The notes under the pieces were generated by a model. The model made no database searches. It saw only the letters and a program-made list of their open reading frames with translations, and was not told the DNA's origin. This document shows, one piece after another, positions 23,401 through 38,400 of a DNA stretch of 50,317 nt (position 1 is its first letter; each line of letters opens with the position of its first letter). The translations under genes were made by a program, and so were the position numbers. This DNA is from Pelargonium cotyledonis (lineage: Eukaryota > Streptophyta > Magnoliopsida > Geraniales > Geraniaceae): the NCBI GenBank assembly GCA_036897625.1, contig JAYMTA010000055.1, positions 1-50,317 of the forward strand, in the 5' to 3' direction.

Positions 23401-26400
23401 TGGCTATCTCAAGATTGGTTATTAGATTCTTTTGGTTTGGGTTGACTTCTGTATTTGTGTCATACATTTACCTGTGAGTCAACTATGTTCTCTTTCTTGG
23501 ACATTTTTTTGTTTTGTACCTCAAAAACCATGTTTTTCAAACATACATGCTTCCTAATATATGAACACATAAAACATTTGTAGGAAGGTTCTGCAGGAGA
23601 GAAATGATCAGAATTCAAACTCATTCTATTTCCGGATATACATTCTTGTGTTGGGTGTTTATGCAGCATTACGCCTGGTCTTTGCATTGTTGCTTCAGTT
23701 TCCTGCATGTCATGCACTGTCTGAAATGTTTGATCAGTCTTTCTTTCAGTTCTTCAAATGGATTTATGAGGTAAGTTTAACTCAATGTATCTTGGTCTGC
23801 ATTATTAAAATAGCTATAATCAAATTTTGATCGATGGGCACTTCTGTTTCCTACAATTTGTATATCTCAGGAGCGATATTTTGTTGGACGTGATCTTTAT
23901 GAGAGGATGAGTGATTATTGCAGGTATGTTTTCGACTTTTTATCAGGAATATAATTGTGCTTATATAATTTCTGTTATACATTCATTTCTTGAACATCTT
24001 TCTGTATCTTATCATACAAAAAAAAAAATTCTAATTTTGAAAGTGCGATGTATACCTCTTTTATTTCAATTTTTATCTACCAGCAACAATGCTAAAACAT
24101 ATATGCTTGCAAAATTGGTTAAGAAATGGTAAGGGATTGCTTGTATTGATGTATTGTTGGGTGGTTCATTCAGTTCTTTTGGTTTAGCTGTATGTTTAAT
24201 TTTCATTTTCATCTTGACATACTGCCCTTACCCTCGTAGCAGAAGTTAGTATCATAGTCCATCTATAGATTTTGCTAGATATGGTAGTTTTAAGCCCAGC
24301 GTAGCCCAATCGCATTAATGGCATTGGTATACAAAGATATGTTAGTTGACAGTCTTGTACGTGTTTGCTCATGAGACTTGTTTTGGAAGTGCTTATACAA
24401 GGTTATCCATGTAGTCCCTTATAATTTCCATAACTTTGTGTACAAGAAATGACAAGGATTACAAATTTATCCATGTAGTCTCTTATCATTAAGTATAATT
24501 CTCAATAAGAGAAGAATAAAATAAAGTACATGCACCAAGTGGAGCATCAAAAACTTCAATGAAATGAGAGCAAAAATCTGAACACCAATTCTAAAACTAT
24601 TGAGAAATGGAAAAACCATAGACGCCTAGGGAAACTTGAGATGCCTAGGGAAACTTGATATTGAAATTTAAAGCATCTAAGAGACACCTAGGAAATGAAA
24701 AAACATAAATGAAGGATGGCCGGAATGCTGAAAATGATGCCGGAGTAACGCTGAACTTTGAGACCACTCCACCAATGGAGTCTGGAAGATAGACTGAAGC
24801 AAGATGAAGGTTGAGCGAGCATCCATGATTTGCACGCAAGTGATGAAAGCTTGTAGGAATGCTGAAATGATGCCAGAGAAGCGCCACTAAACCAATTGAA
24901 CTTTGAGACCACGCCACCAATGAAGTCTTGATGGTAGTTTGGAGTAGGGTTAAGGCTGAGCGGATGTCCATGAGTTGCACCATACTGACATAATTGATGA
25001 GCTTTTATCCACACAAAAAGTTGACGGGAAACGCGGACATCTTGAATTAGATGTTGTTGATGATGAGAGGACCATGAGAGTACAACCATGAGGATAGTTG
25101 CTTGTGAGTTTTATGTGAGCGAAGCCACCAAACCGGCAAAAGCTGAAGCTTTGATGATGGAGGTTGAAGAAGTTGGAGCCTCCCGGAAGATGGTGATGGC
25201 TACAGGTTGAGCTGCTGGCATAGACGCCTGATTGAGAGCTTGGCTTTGATGCAGGTAGCTTGACAGACAATATGGAATAAGCCCAAAACTGAAGAGGGAA
25301 GGACTGCGATATTGGTGACAAAAAGAACATGATGGGGAGGATTAATGAAAACCAAAGCATCAACGGAGATGACGAAGAATCCGTCGAACAAGAGCACCAG
25401 ATAAAAAACTTGAAGAGAGATGGATTAAAGAGGATGGGGAGAAAGTGAAAAGGAGTAGAAGCCGGAGAAGATGAGAGCTATCTATGGTTGTTCTCTTTGT
25501 TGGAGGAGAGCTATCTTTGCGAAACTGCCATACTACACGACTGTCTTTACCTTAATCCATTTAAATTCCAGTTTGTTTATAAAGCTCATCCTTTTATCTG
25601 ATGTTCTCGGTTGCTAAAAGTATGTTAATTAAGCACGGATTTCTTGGTGATGAAGATGTTTGTAAATTGTGTGTCAATGAAACTTAAATAATTCATTTCT
25701 GGGTTAATCCATGATGAGAAATATGTGGTTTTGAGCAACTTAAAGCATCATATCCTTAGATTGTTATAGATCTTGGATTCTAAGCAGAGTGAGTGTGGAA
25801 ACTTTTAAATGACTTCTAAGAAGATTCTAACTGGTTGCTAGAATCCGTGATTACAAAAGTAAAAAAAACCCATTGATATGAACTTCTGTTATTATTTTTC
25901 CTTGGTCTTGGAGTAGAAGAAATCAATTTTAGAGGGAGGTATAGGAGAATGAATATAGAGAGAGTGGAAATAAGTATGGGAGATATATTTCCTTGATACG
26001 CTTGTTACAGACTCCACTACTTGCTATGTAGGAGCACCTCTGCTGCTATAGTAGAATGCACACAACAGAAAGAAAAGAATTTCCAGCTCAGCTGGTAAGC
26101 AACAACAAATCCACAGGACGGGACTTACTACTGGCCCAAAGCCTACAAACAACCAAACTACCACTGGCTCCAAGCCCACATCATTACATTATACTAAATC
26201 AACTTAACAAGATCTAAATAATAGAAAACCACATTGGAGTATTCAGACTGCATCAGATTATTAATACTTGGATTTTTTTCTTATATTGTGCAGATATGTG
26301 CTGTTTTGGTTGGTAATATTTACCTGCAAATTTACATTCGCATACTTTCTCCAGGTAAGTACTCGTATCTAATTTATTTCTGATATACTTCAGCTTTTTC

Positions 26401-29400
26401 TTAAGTAGATCACCGTGTTATTATGTTTCATCTACACTGTTATACCATTGGTTATTGGACTGGAATTTGTGCATTTATTGCAGATTAGACCTCTCGTCCA
26501 ACCTACCAGAACCATTGTTCAACTTCCATCTCTGAACTACTCATGGCATGACTTTGTCTCAAAAAGTAACATTTATATCATTAATTTACTCTCACAAGTT
26601 AATGTACATTTCCTCACTTCTTTTGGTAGCTTGTTACACTATAGTGCAGTGTAATAAATCATATTTGTAGTACATGTTCAAAATAAAGCCCTACTATATC
26701 TCACCAATGCAATGTATGTTTTTTGCAGACAATAACAATGTCTTGACTGTAGCTAGTGTCTGGGCTCCTGTCGTTGCTGTGAGTAATTTTTTTTCTTTTT
26801 CATTGCCTTCTGGGAAACAGCCTGACATGCTTCAGAATTATATGACAGTTTGTATTAATTAGAAGTTTTGAATGGGTTGAAACTTGGTGAGATACAGATG
26901 ATAAAGGCTCTGAGATAGTTCCTTTTTAGGTTGTCTGAACTTATGGGCTTCTTATATGTGCTCTGATTGAAAGTAAAAAAAATTGTGTTCTGTTTTATTC
27001 TTGTTTCTCTGAGCTCTCTCTTTTCTTTTCCTCCAGATCTATATCATGGACATTTACATATGGTATACTCTCTTATCAGCAATTATTGGTGGTGTTATGG
27101 GTGCACGGGCTCGATTAGGCGAGGTATTGCGCTCCTTGCTAATTATAAAAGCATTTTATCTACTGTGGTTAGGGGATATTCGACATTATGTTGTTATCTC
27201 GATTGACCAGTGTTGCTATTGGGCAGATACGTTCACTTGAAATGGTACATAAACGCTTTGAGAGTTTCCCTGAAGCTTTCGTCAAGAATCTTGTCTCCCC
27301 TCAAACAAAAAGGTACATTGTAAGTTGTAAAACATAATAGAGCATGCTCTAGTATTTTTATTATTTCCATTTTTACAGGAGATTGCCATGTTATTGAAAT
27401 GCGTGTTGTGATGCCTTACTTGAGAATTCATTGAATCATAGTTGACCTGATTAATGATTTTATGTTTAGTCATAGGGTTGAGTGGTTGTAAGCCATACTT
27501 GGTGTCTATCATCATTGAGGTGCTTCTAGGTGAAACTATTTGCATAAATTCTGTATGCTTAAAGGACTGGAAGGGATAGATATCTGAAAACAATAGGGAA
27601 AATTACAATCTGTATGCTAAATTGTTAATCTGTTATATTTGTTGGAAATGCTCGCAAACTTTTTCACAAGAATCAAGATTGCATATTTAGAGCTCTCTCC
27701 ATTTGGTGATTTTTAGTCATTCTTCCATGTCTTATCTGGACCAAATATCCATTTTTCAAGTATTTCATCGTACTATTATTGGTACAGAAGATGCTTGTTA
27801 TGGAAGGATGTGTGCTGATATAGTTACTTTGAAAACAGGAGATTTGAAAACAGGAGATATGATATTGTTTTGTTTAAACATAATTCTTGAAAATGAGTAT
27901 CAAAGATTTTATTAAAGAATTATTTTTTGCTGCGGACAATTACTTAGATGTCTGATTGAATATTGCATAGAAGATTTAATTGCATAATGTACTGCAAAAG
28001 TCATGAGCAGATTTATTCAAGTAAATAACTCTCCTCCTGTCTTTTGTATTCTTTTCTCTGTTGATGGTTGTCTCCATAATATCTATTACTCCTTGCCTGG
28101 TATTATGTATATGACTGTAGGTGGGTAAGTCCACTAGGTAATTGAGTGCTCCAAACAGTCTTCTTTGCAAATTGACTATGAGTGGAAACTTGAGCAGAAT
28201 GTTAGATATGGATGAGTAAAAGATGTGAGTAGTTTTTTTGGGCGTGGAATTGGTTTATTGTGGTGCACATTAGCATTTTTCTCTGCCTAGGATGTTCTTG
28301 TACACTTCCTGTATACAAGGATGCTCTCTTTCTTTAATTCTTTTTTTCACCCTTGGATATAAGGATGACAGCAACATAAATAAGGTTTTGGGGTGTCCCT
28401 AGGGATTGTATTAGGATGCCTAAAGCCAGTATAATTTAGTGAAAATCTTTACATTCCCGAAAATCTTGTCTCTTTGTGGAATTTTTTGATGTGAAGTCTC
28501 TTCACTTAATCACTCTGGTGTGGTACTGTGATGGTGTCAATTTCTATGCTTTACTTTGTTTCTTACTCGTAACGTCACTTTAAACAACATTTATGGCTTG
28601 CTATCAGTGGTTTGAAATGACATGTAACTTCTGCAGGTTTATCAAAAATATTGTTTGTACTAACTTGTTTCTCGTTGTGCTATTACAGGACGCTTTTCGA
28701 CAGACAGTCATCTCAGGTGAGAGCTAGATTTGATTAGAGGCAATAGATCTAAACTTTTATTTATTAACTTCTTGGGCAAGTATGCCAGTACCCAAATTTG
28801 ATTTCATTGTCCCACTTTACCTGACCAAACTCATCATTTTACATGCATCTTTTCAAGTACTCATCATTTATCAGTATCTCCCTGTAGTTTTTACCCTTTG
28901 TTCTTTTCAATGAATATTATTCTGAACAAAAATATTGTTCTGAGGATAAATTCCATTAAAAACTACATCGATAAACACTAATATGAGTGTGCTTTCCACA
29001 TTCTCTATTAACCTAAAAATACTAATTTCTTTTTCTTTGAATATCTTCCAACTTTGAGACCAAAATGTGCTCTTTTGTCATTTTCATTATCAAACCAATA
29101 GTTTTTGTCTAAAGAAAATGTCATATTCCGTTGTTTTGGTCTACACAGGCTTCTCAGGATATGAACAAGACATATGCAGCTTTGTTTACTCCATTTTGGA
29201 ATGAGATAATAAAAAGCTTGCGCGAGGAGGACTATATTAGTAATAGGTAAGTCATATGAAGAAAAAAGCCTGCTTGTCATTTTTATTCTATGTCTATCAG
29301 ATAGATATAGGAAATAGCCTTCTTCTTACTCTTATATTGCTTTCAGGGAGTTGGACCTGCTTTCTATTCCTAGCAACACGGGGAGCTTAAGATTAGTTCA

Positions 29401-32400
29401 ATGGCCTTTGTTTCTTCTTAGTAGTAAGGTGCAAATCTTTGAATGTTATGTTAACAGAATTGCTGTCCACCGAACAGTTATATACTAAATATCCATGTCT
29501 TTGGAATGCTTTTTTTTTTTCAGATCTTGCTGGCGATTGATATGGCTTCGGCCTGCGAAGACACACAGGAAGAACTTTGGAATGGGATATGTAGGGATGA
29601 ATACATGGCATATGCAGTTCAAGAGTGCTACTATAGTGTTGAGAAAATTTTATATTCCCTGGTTGATGGTGAAGGGAGACTATGGTATGAATGTTTTCAT
29701 GCTGCTACGTTGCTTTCTTGTATCTATTAACGTTATTCTCTGTATTTTTGTATATCTCTTACAATTGAAGGAGTGAATTTGATTGTATGTTTTTTCTTTC
29801 TATTTTATACATCACCTTTTTTGTAGGGTTGAAAGGATTTTCCGAGAAATTAACGACAGTATAATGGAGGGTTCACTGGTTGTAACCTTACAACTTAAGA
29901 AGCTTACACTTGTGGTTTCAAGATTTACTGCACTGAGTGGGCTGCTGGTAAATATTCTGTTAAGCGTGAATGTCACTTATGTGTTTGAATTACGTCTTGA
30001 ACAAATATAACCAATAACCATCTATCAACGATGTGTGAAACGTTTTTGCATCAGCCTGTTGTCTGTTTTGTGTTGACAAATTTAAATCTTCTTGTAAGTT
30101 GAGATTGATATTCTTTTTTCTTTCACTCTTTTTTCTCTAGGTTTGCTGATTTTTTTTGGTCACTTATGCATGGCTATTTGTAGAAAATTCTTTCTTCATT
30201 CCAACATTAAATATGTTCACAACTTTTTGAAGTTCGTATTTCTGTTTAATAAGTACTATTGTTGTTGCAATCCTTGTAGTATCTGATGTTTCTGTTAATT
30301 GAGAGTTACATGTATGCAATGTTGTGTTATTTATTATTTTCTTTTAAGGGGAGATATGGGTGATATTGATCAGAGCTAAAGAACCAGATTATTTATATGG
30401 ATTTTGTTACAGGGTAGTTGAATTTGTATTCCATGTTGCTGCTATATATTTGGTGCTTTGGTGTCTTTTCTTTTCATATTCTTTGCATTTTAGGACAAGT
30501 TGGTTATAGAAACAGTTGAATTTTGTCTGTGGTAGTTTAGCACTTAGCAGCTGGTTACCAGAGTAACATCTCAATCAATGCCTACTGCTATGGCATTGGT
30601 TTTCATATTTAAGCTATTGTGACAGTATTGTGTATGCCAATGTATGCATTGCAGATACGGAATGAAACTCCAGAACTCGCCAAAGGGGTTGCAAAAGCTG
30701 TACATGAATTATATGAGGTTGTTATGCATGAACTGCTTTTGACTGATCTAAGGTATATGGTTTGCTCTACATGTTGCTTGGATGGAGCATATGAAGTAGT
30801 AATTTACTAGTAATGAAATTTCAAAGGCTTACTTAATACTTAAATACTTCAGGGAGCAACTTGATACATGGAACATTTTGGCAAAAGCAAGAAATGAAGG
30901 GCGCCTATTTCAAAGGGTAGATTGGCCAAAGGATCCTGAAATTGTAAGTCTCAAAGTATTTCCCGAATGGTGTTTGTTTGATCTATTTGTACTTACTGAA
31001 CCATTTCTTATCTCTCTTTTTTCTTCCAGAAAGAGCAGGTTAAGCGGTTACACCTTCTTCTTACTGTAAAAGATTCTGCGGATAATATTCCAAAGAATCT
31101 TGAAGCCCGAAGAAGATTAGAGTTTTTTGCAAATTCATTATTTATGGATATGCCTTCGGCAAAGCCAGTTTGTGAAATGATGCCGTTCAGGTGCATATAA
31201 GTTTGTGACTCCAGAAAAGTGATTGTTCTTTTAGGTGTGAATGATATCATGTTATTTTAATTCAATCTCATTTTTGTTTTATATTTGAGTGTAGTGTCTT
31301 CACCCCGTACTACAGTGAGACTGTACTATATAGTTCCTCTGAATTGCGTGTAGAAAATGAGGATGGAATATCAATCCTTTTCTATCTTCAGAAAATATTT
31401 CCAGGTATCCCTCTCATTTATTTATCTATACTAGGCTAATGTTGGATTGTAATTCCTACTAGAACATTTCTAACGCTTGCATTACATTATGGAACTTTCT
31501 GCCAGTGAGGGTCTTATTTTCTATCCTATCTATTCCAAGCTGAATTTGCTTCATCACTTGTGTGTTCTAAGCATTCTTTTCATTTCCTCTTTTGTTTTGT
31601 TGAACATATTGCTAAGTCGTTTTGAGACAAATATTGCTATTTATGGTTACATGGGATATTGGGATATCAATTGTTTGTTGAAATGTGTCAGAATGGGTAA
31701 CTGGTATGTTGGGCTTGGTACTTGGGTCTTTCTGTAGCAAATGTTGTTCTATCTTTCTGAATGGCGTTTATCTGCACTTCATTTCCATTTCTTCTCTTGA
31801 CCTTGTTTCATTTGGGCCATGTGTTGAATTTGCAGTTTTTTTTATTTATTACATAAGCGCGGTAGCTCTAACTGGTAGAAATTTGAAAAAGCCATCCTTA
31901 TTGTATCTGTGTAATATTTTTTCACGGTCTTATCACTTGTATATGTGAAGAAAATGAATACGAGTGCTGAACTTTGTCATGTATGGAATCACCGTTGAAT
32001 AGATTCTATTTCATGTGTATGGCTAAGGATTTTTTCTTTCCAGATGAATGGGAGAATTTTTTGGAACGGATTGGTCGAGGTGAATCTACTGGTGATGCTG
32101 ATCTTCAGAGCAGTTCGAGTGATTCCTTAGAACTTCGATTTTGGGTATCTTATCGGGGACAGACTTTAGCCAGGACGGGTTAGAATCATATAACTAAAGC
32201 AGCACTTATACACACACACACACACACACACACACATTCATTTCCTGCTTTCAATTTGAAATATAAACGGCTGATTCTTGTTGGATAATTTTATCCAATG
32301 GAAATGCAGTGCGAGGTATGATGTATTATAGGAGGGCTTTAATGCTACAGAGTTTTCTTGAAAGGAGATCATTAGGAGGTATAGACTTCACCTTGACAAT

Positions 32401-35400
32401 GACCACTATTTACCATTCACGGATAAATCTCCGATGAACTCACAATAATCTTCTTGACAATATAGTGGCCGATTATTCTCAAGCTGAGTTTCCAACAGCC
32501 CAAGGGTTTGAGTCATCACCCGAGTCAAGGGCACAAGTAGATTTGAAGTTTACGTATGTGGTGTCATGCCAAATTTATGGGCAACAAAAGCAAAGGAAGG
32601 CTCAAGAAGCTGCTGATATTGCTCTATTGTTGCAGAGGTTCTTACAAACTTTTGATTTCTCTTTTTCAATGTGTTATATGAACTTCCTTAAGTTTAAATA
32701 TGCTTATCCTTTTGTGTAGGAATTAAAATGGTGAATCTTTGAATTATATTGTGTAATAATCAGAGGGAATAATTTGTATTTTTCTTATGGAAGGGTCTAG
32801 ACATACACACACAAAACGTAGGATGTAGACTAGGAAGAGAACAATAACCAACCCCTAAATTACTACCTAATTTATACATTCTTATTATACCTATTTTCTT
32901 GATCTGTCGCATATTGTTCTAATAATATCATAACTGTAAAGAGCCAACTCAACTAAGCTTTTAGTTGAGTTAGCTCTCTACATGGTGTCATAGGCTTGGT
33001 GACCTAAAGGTCACAAGTTAGAGTCCCGCTGCTGTCACCGTAATTAAATTTCAGCACTAGGCAAGAAGAAGACCTGTGCATGGGTGTTTGAGCCCATGTG
33101 CAAAGCAATAATGGGCTTGCGTGCTAAAGTATAAAAGTTAAATATGAGCCTTCAACTATTAGCTTAAACTTTTAGTTGAGTTGGTTCTCTTATAAACCAA
33201 GTATGATATCTGCAGTGTTAGGTAGCATTTGGATAGATTTCTGGGCATCTCATGTCTACCTGGCAACAATTAGATTATTAATGATCTTGGCACGGGTAAA
33301 ATGGCTGTGCTTGTAAATTATGAATGAGAACTAAGATTAACAATTATGGATATTTTATTAAAACATTTTATGAAAATGCTTTCCTGTTTTTGGACGTTCC
33401 ATGCCATCCAACCTCTTCATTTTAGCATTCTAGGGTGTATTGAGCATAATTTTTTCTTTGCATTGACACTATTGTACAACTAGTATGCTAGGTTGCTAGT
33501 TCTAAAAAATATGCAGAGCCAAAATGAAATGCTTGTCTTTCACTTGGCTTTCTATATGTTTGTTTAATAATTATCATCTTGTCATTATTCCTCGAATCAC
33601 TTCTCTCTGAGAGTCTGTATTTCATTCTCTTGAAGTCTCACTGATGCTGCTATCCATACTTCCATCTACTTTCATTGTAATCAAACAAGATGGATTGATA
33701 TTTTGATAGCTCACCAAATTGCCCGATTTATTTGATTTTCATGTTAACATGACATCACTTAATCTACTGGTATTTCCGTGATTCAGTTTTCATGCATGGA
33801 CTTCTCAATTTGAATTCTATTATCTAATCATGGTGCCAAACTGCGCACAGTTGTACTTTTGACTTTTGAGTGCTATTATTAATATTATCATTTTGCATCA
33901 TTAGGAATGAGGCACTAAGAGTAGCTTACATACATGTGGAAGAGAATGACAAGACTGATGGAAATGTTGACAGATGCTTTTATTCAAAGCTTGTAAAAGC
34001 TGATATACATGGAAAAGATCAGGTATAAAATCCATGAACCACAGTTTAAAACAAACTAATGAAAAGGTGTTATTTTGCATCATGCTCATTGCTCTAGGGA
34101 TCTAAGTTCATTCTTCATGCAAACTAGTGATATAACATTTGATAAGAATTGAAATAAACTGCAACATAAAAAAGAAAATATAGTGATTATTTACTCTCTT
34201 GCAGTTTGTTCCTATTTATATCTTACTTTTTTTTTTTATATCAGCAATAAGGTACTTAATTGATAAAACTTCCGAGGAGGAATAAACTTGTATTCTGTTT
34301 TTTATATTTTTTATTTATTTTAAGCATCGCTTTCATTGACTTTTTGTGGTTGCCAATATATTATCTTATAAATATAGGAAATATATTCAATAAAACTTCC
34401 TGGAGACCCAAAGCTTGGAGAAGGGAAGCCCGAAAATCAAAACCACGCTATAATCTTCACTCGAGGGGAAGCCATTCAAACTATTGACATGAATCAGGTG
34501 AGTGAGGAACTTCTATACTCATAATTATTCATCCTAGGTTGTGATGTCAAAAACCAAATGTATTCTGTCACTCTTCTGTTTTGTTGCTTGTTGGAGAATA
34601 TGCATAATATTAATTTATGACTTAAGTTTTGAGAATGAGCTTTGTGCCTGTTGTGCATTTTCATGGGTCTTCAAATTTATGTGTAGGAGGATACAGAAGA
34701 ATAGCTTCAATTGATCAGTTCTCAACCTGATTAATGTTATCTGTTTTGAGAGTTGAAGAGATCTTTGATCTTTCATGTCTCTTGATTGGATCTTATTATA
34801 AGTTAGCATTTGGAGTTTTCATGATATTCTGTTCCCACTTTTGATCTAGTAATAAGATTGATAATTACGAGTAATTGTAAGCGCGGTTTTCAATTTGTGT
34901 ATGGTTTGCCTATTGTAAGGCAATTATGGTAGCTTTTGATTGTGTGATTTGCTGGTACATCTTGTTTCATGATTATTCAATCCTGGTGGTAAGAGTCACG
35001 AGCAAACATTTCCGGGTTAAACAAATTTCTTACATTTAGCATCTATCAATCCTCTATCCTATTCTGATCTTTGAGCCTTTTATATTAGAGATGGCTGCTA
35101 CTGCAAATTATTTTAGTTTTTCAGTAGGAAGTAAGTAAAATAAATTTGTCATCCCAATGAGCCAGTCATAACATCTTTAGTTAATGAAATGTGAAGTGGG
35201 CACAATCCTTATCCAAATTAAGCATTGCTTTATCATACAGGATAACTACCTTGAAGAAGCAATGAAAATGAGAAATCTCCTGGAGGAGTTTCGAGGAGAT
35301 CATGGCCTTCGGCCTCCGACTATTCTTGGTGTAAGAGAGCATGTTTTTACAGGAAGGTACAGTACTCGCTTTTTTTCTTTCTATCTATCTATCTATTTAT

Positions 35401-38400
35401 CTATCTTTCTTTCTTTCTTTTTTTCTTACGCATTCATAGAATAACATACAACTGTGATCTTACTGCTTGATAGTCTTTCTTACCCAATGGGGTTTTGATG
35501 AATTTATGCAGTGTCTCATCATTAGCCTGGTTCATGTCCAATCAAGAAACTAGCTTTGTAACCTTGGGCCAACGTGTCTTAGCAAGTCCTCTCAAGTGAG
35601 TAGTTTGTATAAGATGTTCCAACTAATTACTTTTCCATGATACTTGTGATGTATTATATTCTATCATGCACCAAAAGCTTTGCTTTCTCTATTAACTTTG
35701 TTGACAACATTTCCTTTTTCTTGGAAAAATATATAACTGCAGAGTTCGCATGCACTATGGGCATCCAGATGTGTTTGACCGAGTATTTCATATCACTCGT
35801 GGTGGAATAAGTAAGGCATCACGCGTTATCAATATCAGTGAAGATATATTTGCCGGTAAGCATGAAAGATTTTGGCAATCTGTTTGTTCTTTTTGCAGCT
35901 TTTTTATGGTGATTTTAAATCAATGTTTCCTGGTTCAGAGATATTCTTTTATTTGATTGCATGAAATGTATTTTCATTGCTTGAAAAGATTGGTTGGCAA
36001 GTTATCCAGCTCATGAAGTCTACACACGTCATTCTATAGAACATTTCCAACATATCAATTCCAGTCAAGATGTGTATAAATCGGATGAGTAAGAAAGTAT
36101 AACTGCAGCTATAGCTAGTCGCAGATTCTATTCCCTCTCACTATATAGGCAGGGAAAACTATGAAAGTCTAATACTCATTTGTTAGCCCTCCTTTAAAAG
36201 TTTGTAGGCTCTTTTAGAGTTTTCTTATGGATGTCTTCATTGTATGGCTAAATTATTGTACAATGTACTCCCAGTTGAACACTTACAACATAGGAATATG
36301 CTCAATTCATTATACACTGTCCTCGACTTGTCTATCCATGCCACCTTGTTACCATTTTAAGTCTTCAATTAATGAAGTATTTCAGTATTCCAACCTTGAT
36401 TATCTCTGTAAAACCTTATTCCTCTGTATGCATCTTCGATGAAAATGCCTAATGTTAATATGTTCTTAAACTACTATTATGTAATTGAATGTTATTTTTT
36501 TTCTTTTTCAATGCTGCAGGCTTCAACTCCACATTGAGGCAGGGTAACATTACACATCATGAATACATCCAGGTTTGATATGCTAGTGCATCTTTTATTT
36601 TCTTGTTTTTGTTTGCGTAAGTGCTCGTAGATTTTATTTCTTGTTTCTTGATTACCTTCATCGTCAAGCAGGTTGGAAAGGGAAGAGATGTTGGGTTAAA
36701 CCAAATTGCTTTGTTTGAAGGGAAAGTGGCTGGGGGAAAAAGAGAACAAGTCCTAAGCAGGGATGTTTACAGGCTTGGACAACTCTTTGACTTCTTTAGA
36801 ATGCTCTCTTTCTACTTCACAACTGTCGGTTTCTATGTGTGCACAATGGTATGTTTTACTTCTACTGGCAGCTCTCTTTGTATAGGTTCCTTTCTGCGTC
36901 ATTTTTATCTTCTTGATTTCCAGGTTGCTAGTCTCTGGTATCTGATAAAAAAATTGTTTTATTGTAGATGACAGTCCTTACAGTGTACGTCTTCTTGTAT
37001 GGACGAGCTTACCTGGTAATTCTCAAACTCTAGTTTTATTGTAGATGACAGTCCTTACAGTGTACGTCTTCTTGGATGACAGCCCTTACACTGCTAATTT
37101 ACAGTGTACGTCTTCTTGTATGGACGAGCTCACCAGCACATATGATTTTTTTACATGATTAGTGTCATTTAAGTACTAAGCAAATCCCTTGAAGCATTGG
37201 TTCAGAGTTTGCTTATCATGGCTCAGAATCTTTTGGTCAAATCCTTTTGGGATGAAGCTATCCTCCATCGTTAGCCCACCTATTGGTAAAAGCAAAATGA
37301 AAGATGAAATGGAGCATTATTTATTTTCATCCCTGCCGCTAACGGAGATAACTTCATGCAGCTTCCTATTATTTTTCCAAATCAACTAACTCCGTAAAGT
37401 GGGGCATTATTTATGTCCTAAACCGTTGATAAAATAAACAGAAATATCTTCTCTCATATGAGATGCGTGGTCACTAAAGCGTAGATTGAGTCACTGAACG
37501 GTTTATCTTAAAATCTTTCGATGTGACATTAATTTTCTTTTTATTTTAAAAAATGGTTTGGGACGTTCAAACTTTGGGGAGTTATTTGACTCTAAAATAA
37601 GTTTAGGTCGCTGCGTGAAAAAAAGCTTACAGTTTAGGGTAGCTGCGTTAAGTTACTCTTTTATGATGAATGCTCAAAAGCATGTTGCCATTTGCTTAAA
37701 ATTCTATAGTTATTACCACTAAATTTGCTTGGAAATCTTCCAGTGCTTTGGTAAATTCAATGTACCAGGCTGCACTGATACATATATCAAAATATTTGGC
37801 GCGCTTGTAATTATGGTGAATTGAGTTTAAGAATTATCAACTTATTCCACAGATATACATGGTCTAACATGCAATTTGGTTTGTAGTTTCCGTGTGCTTT
37901 TTAACTATCTTACTGACCGGGCAAGCACCAAAAATGCCAGTTACATTATTTTTATAGAAGACCGACTTAATTAGTGGAAATAAGAAATAGAATCTGTACA
38001 TTGCTGAGGTTTTTTCAATGCATATTGCACTTACTCTAGATGCTAACTTAGTCAATATGCTTCACTATGTCAGGCTTTTTCTGGACTAGATGAAGCCATT
38101 AATGAGGAAGCACTGATGTCGGGTAACACAGCTTTGGAGACAGTTCTGAATGCACAATTCTTGGTTCAAATTGGAGTTTTTACTGCAGTCCCAATGATAA
38201 TGGGTTTCATACTTGAATTGGGATTGCTAAAGGTTAGTCCATCTAATGCTTATTGCTATTATTGTATACAAGTCTTGAAGATATCTTTTTCTATGAAGCT
38301 TCTGGTTTTAATATTTGGTATCTGTTTGTCATCTTATGCTTTGGCTTGTTTCATTGGAATTTTGCTTTGTTGTTAATATTATATTTTCATTCTGTATAAC

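Noticed and set aside
24645..25397. Overlapping minus-strand open frames in CALS10 intron 17
   Set aside because: They have no recognisable domain and overlap in several frames over an internally repeated, probably transposon-derived block.
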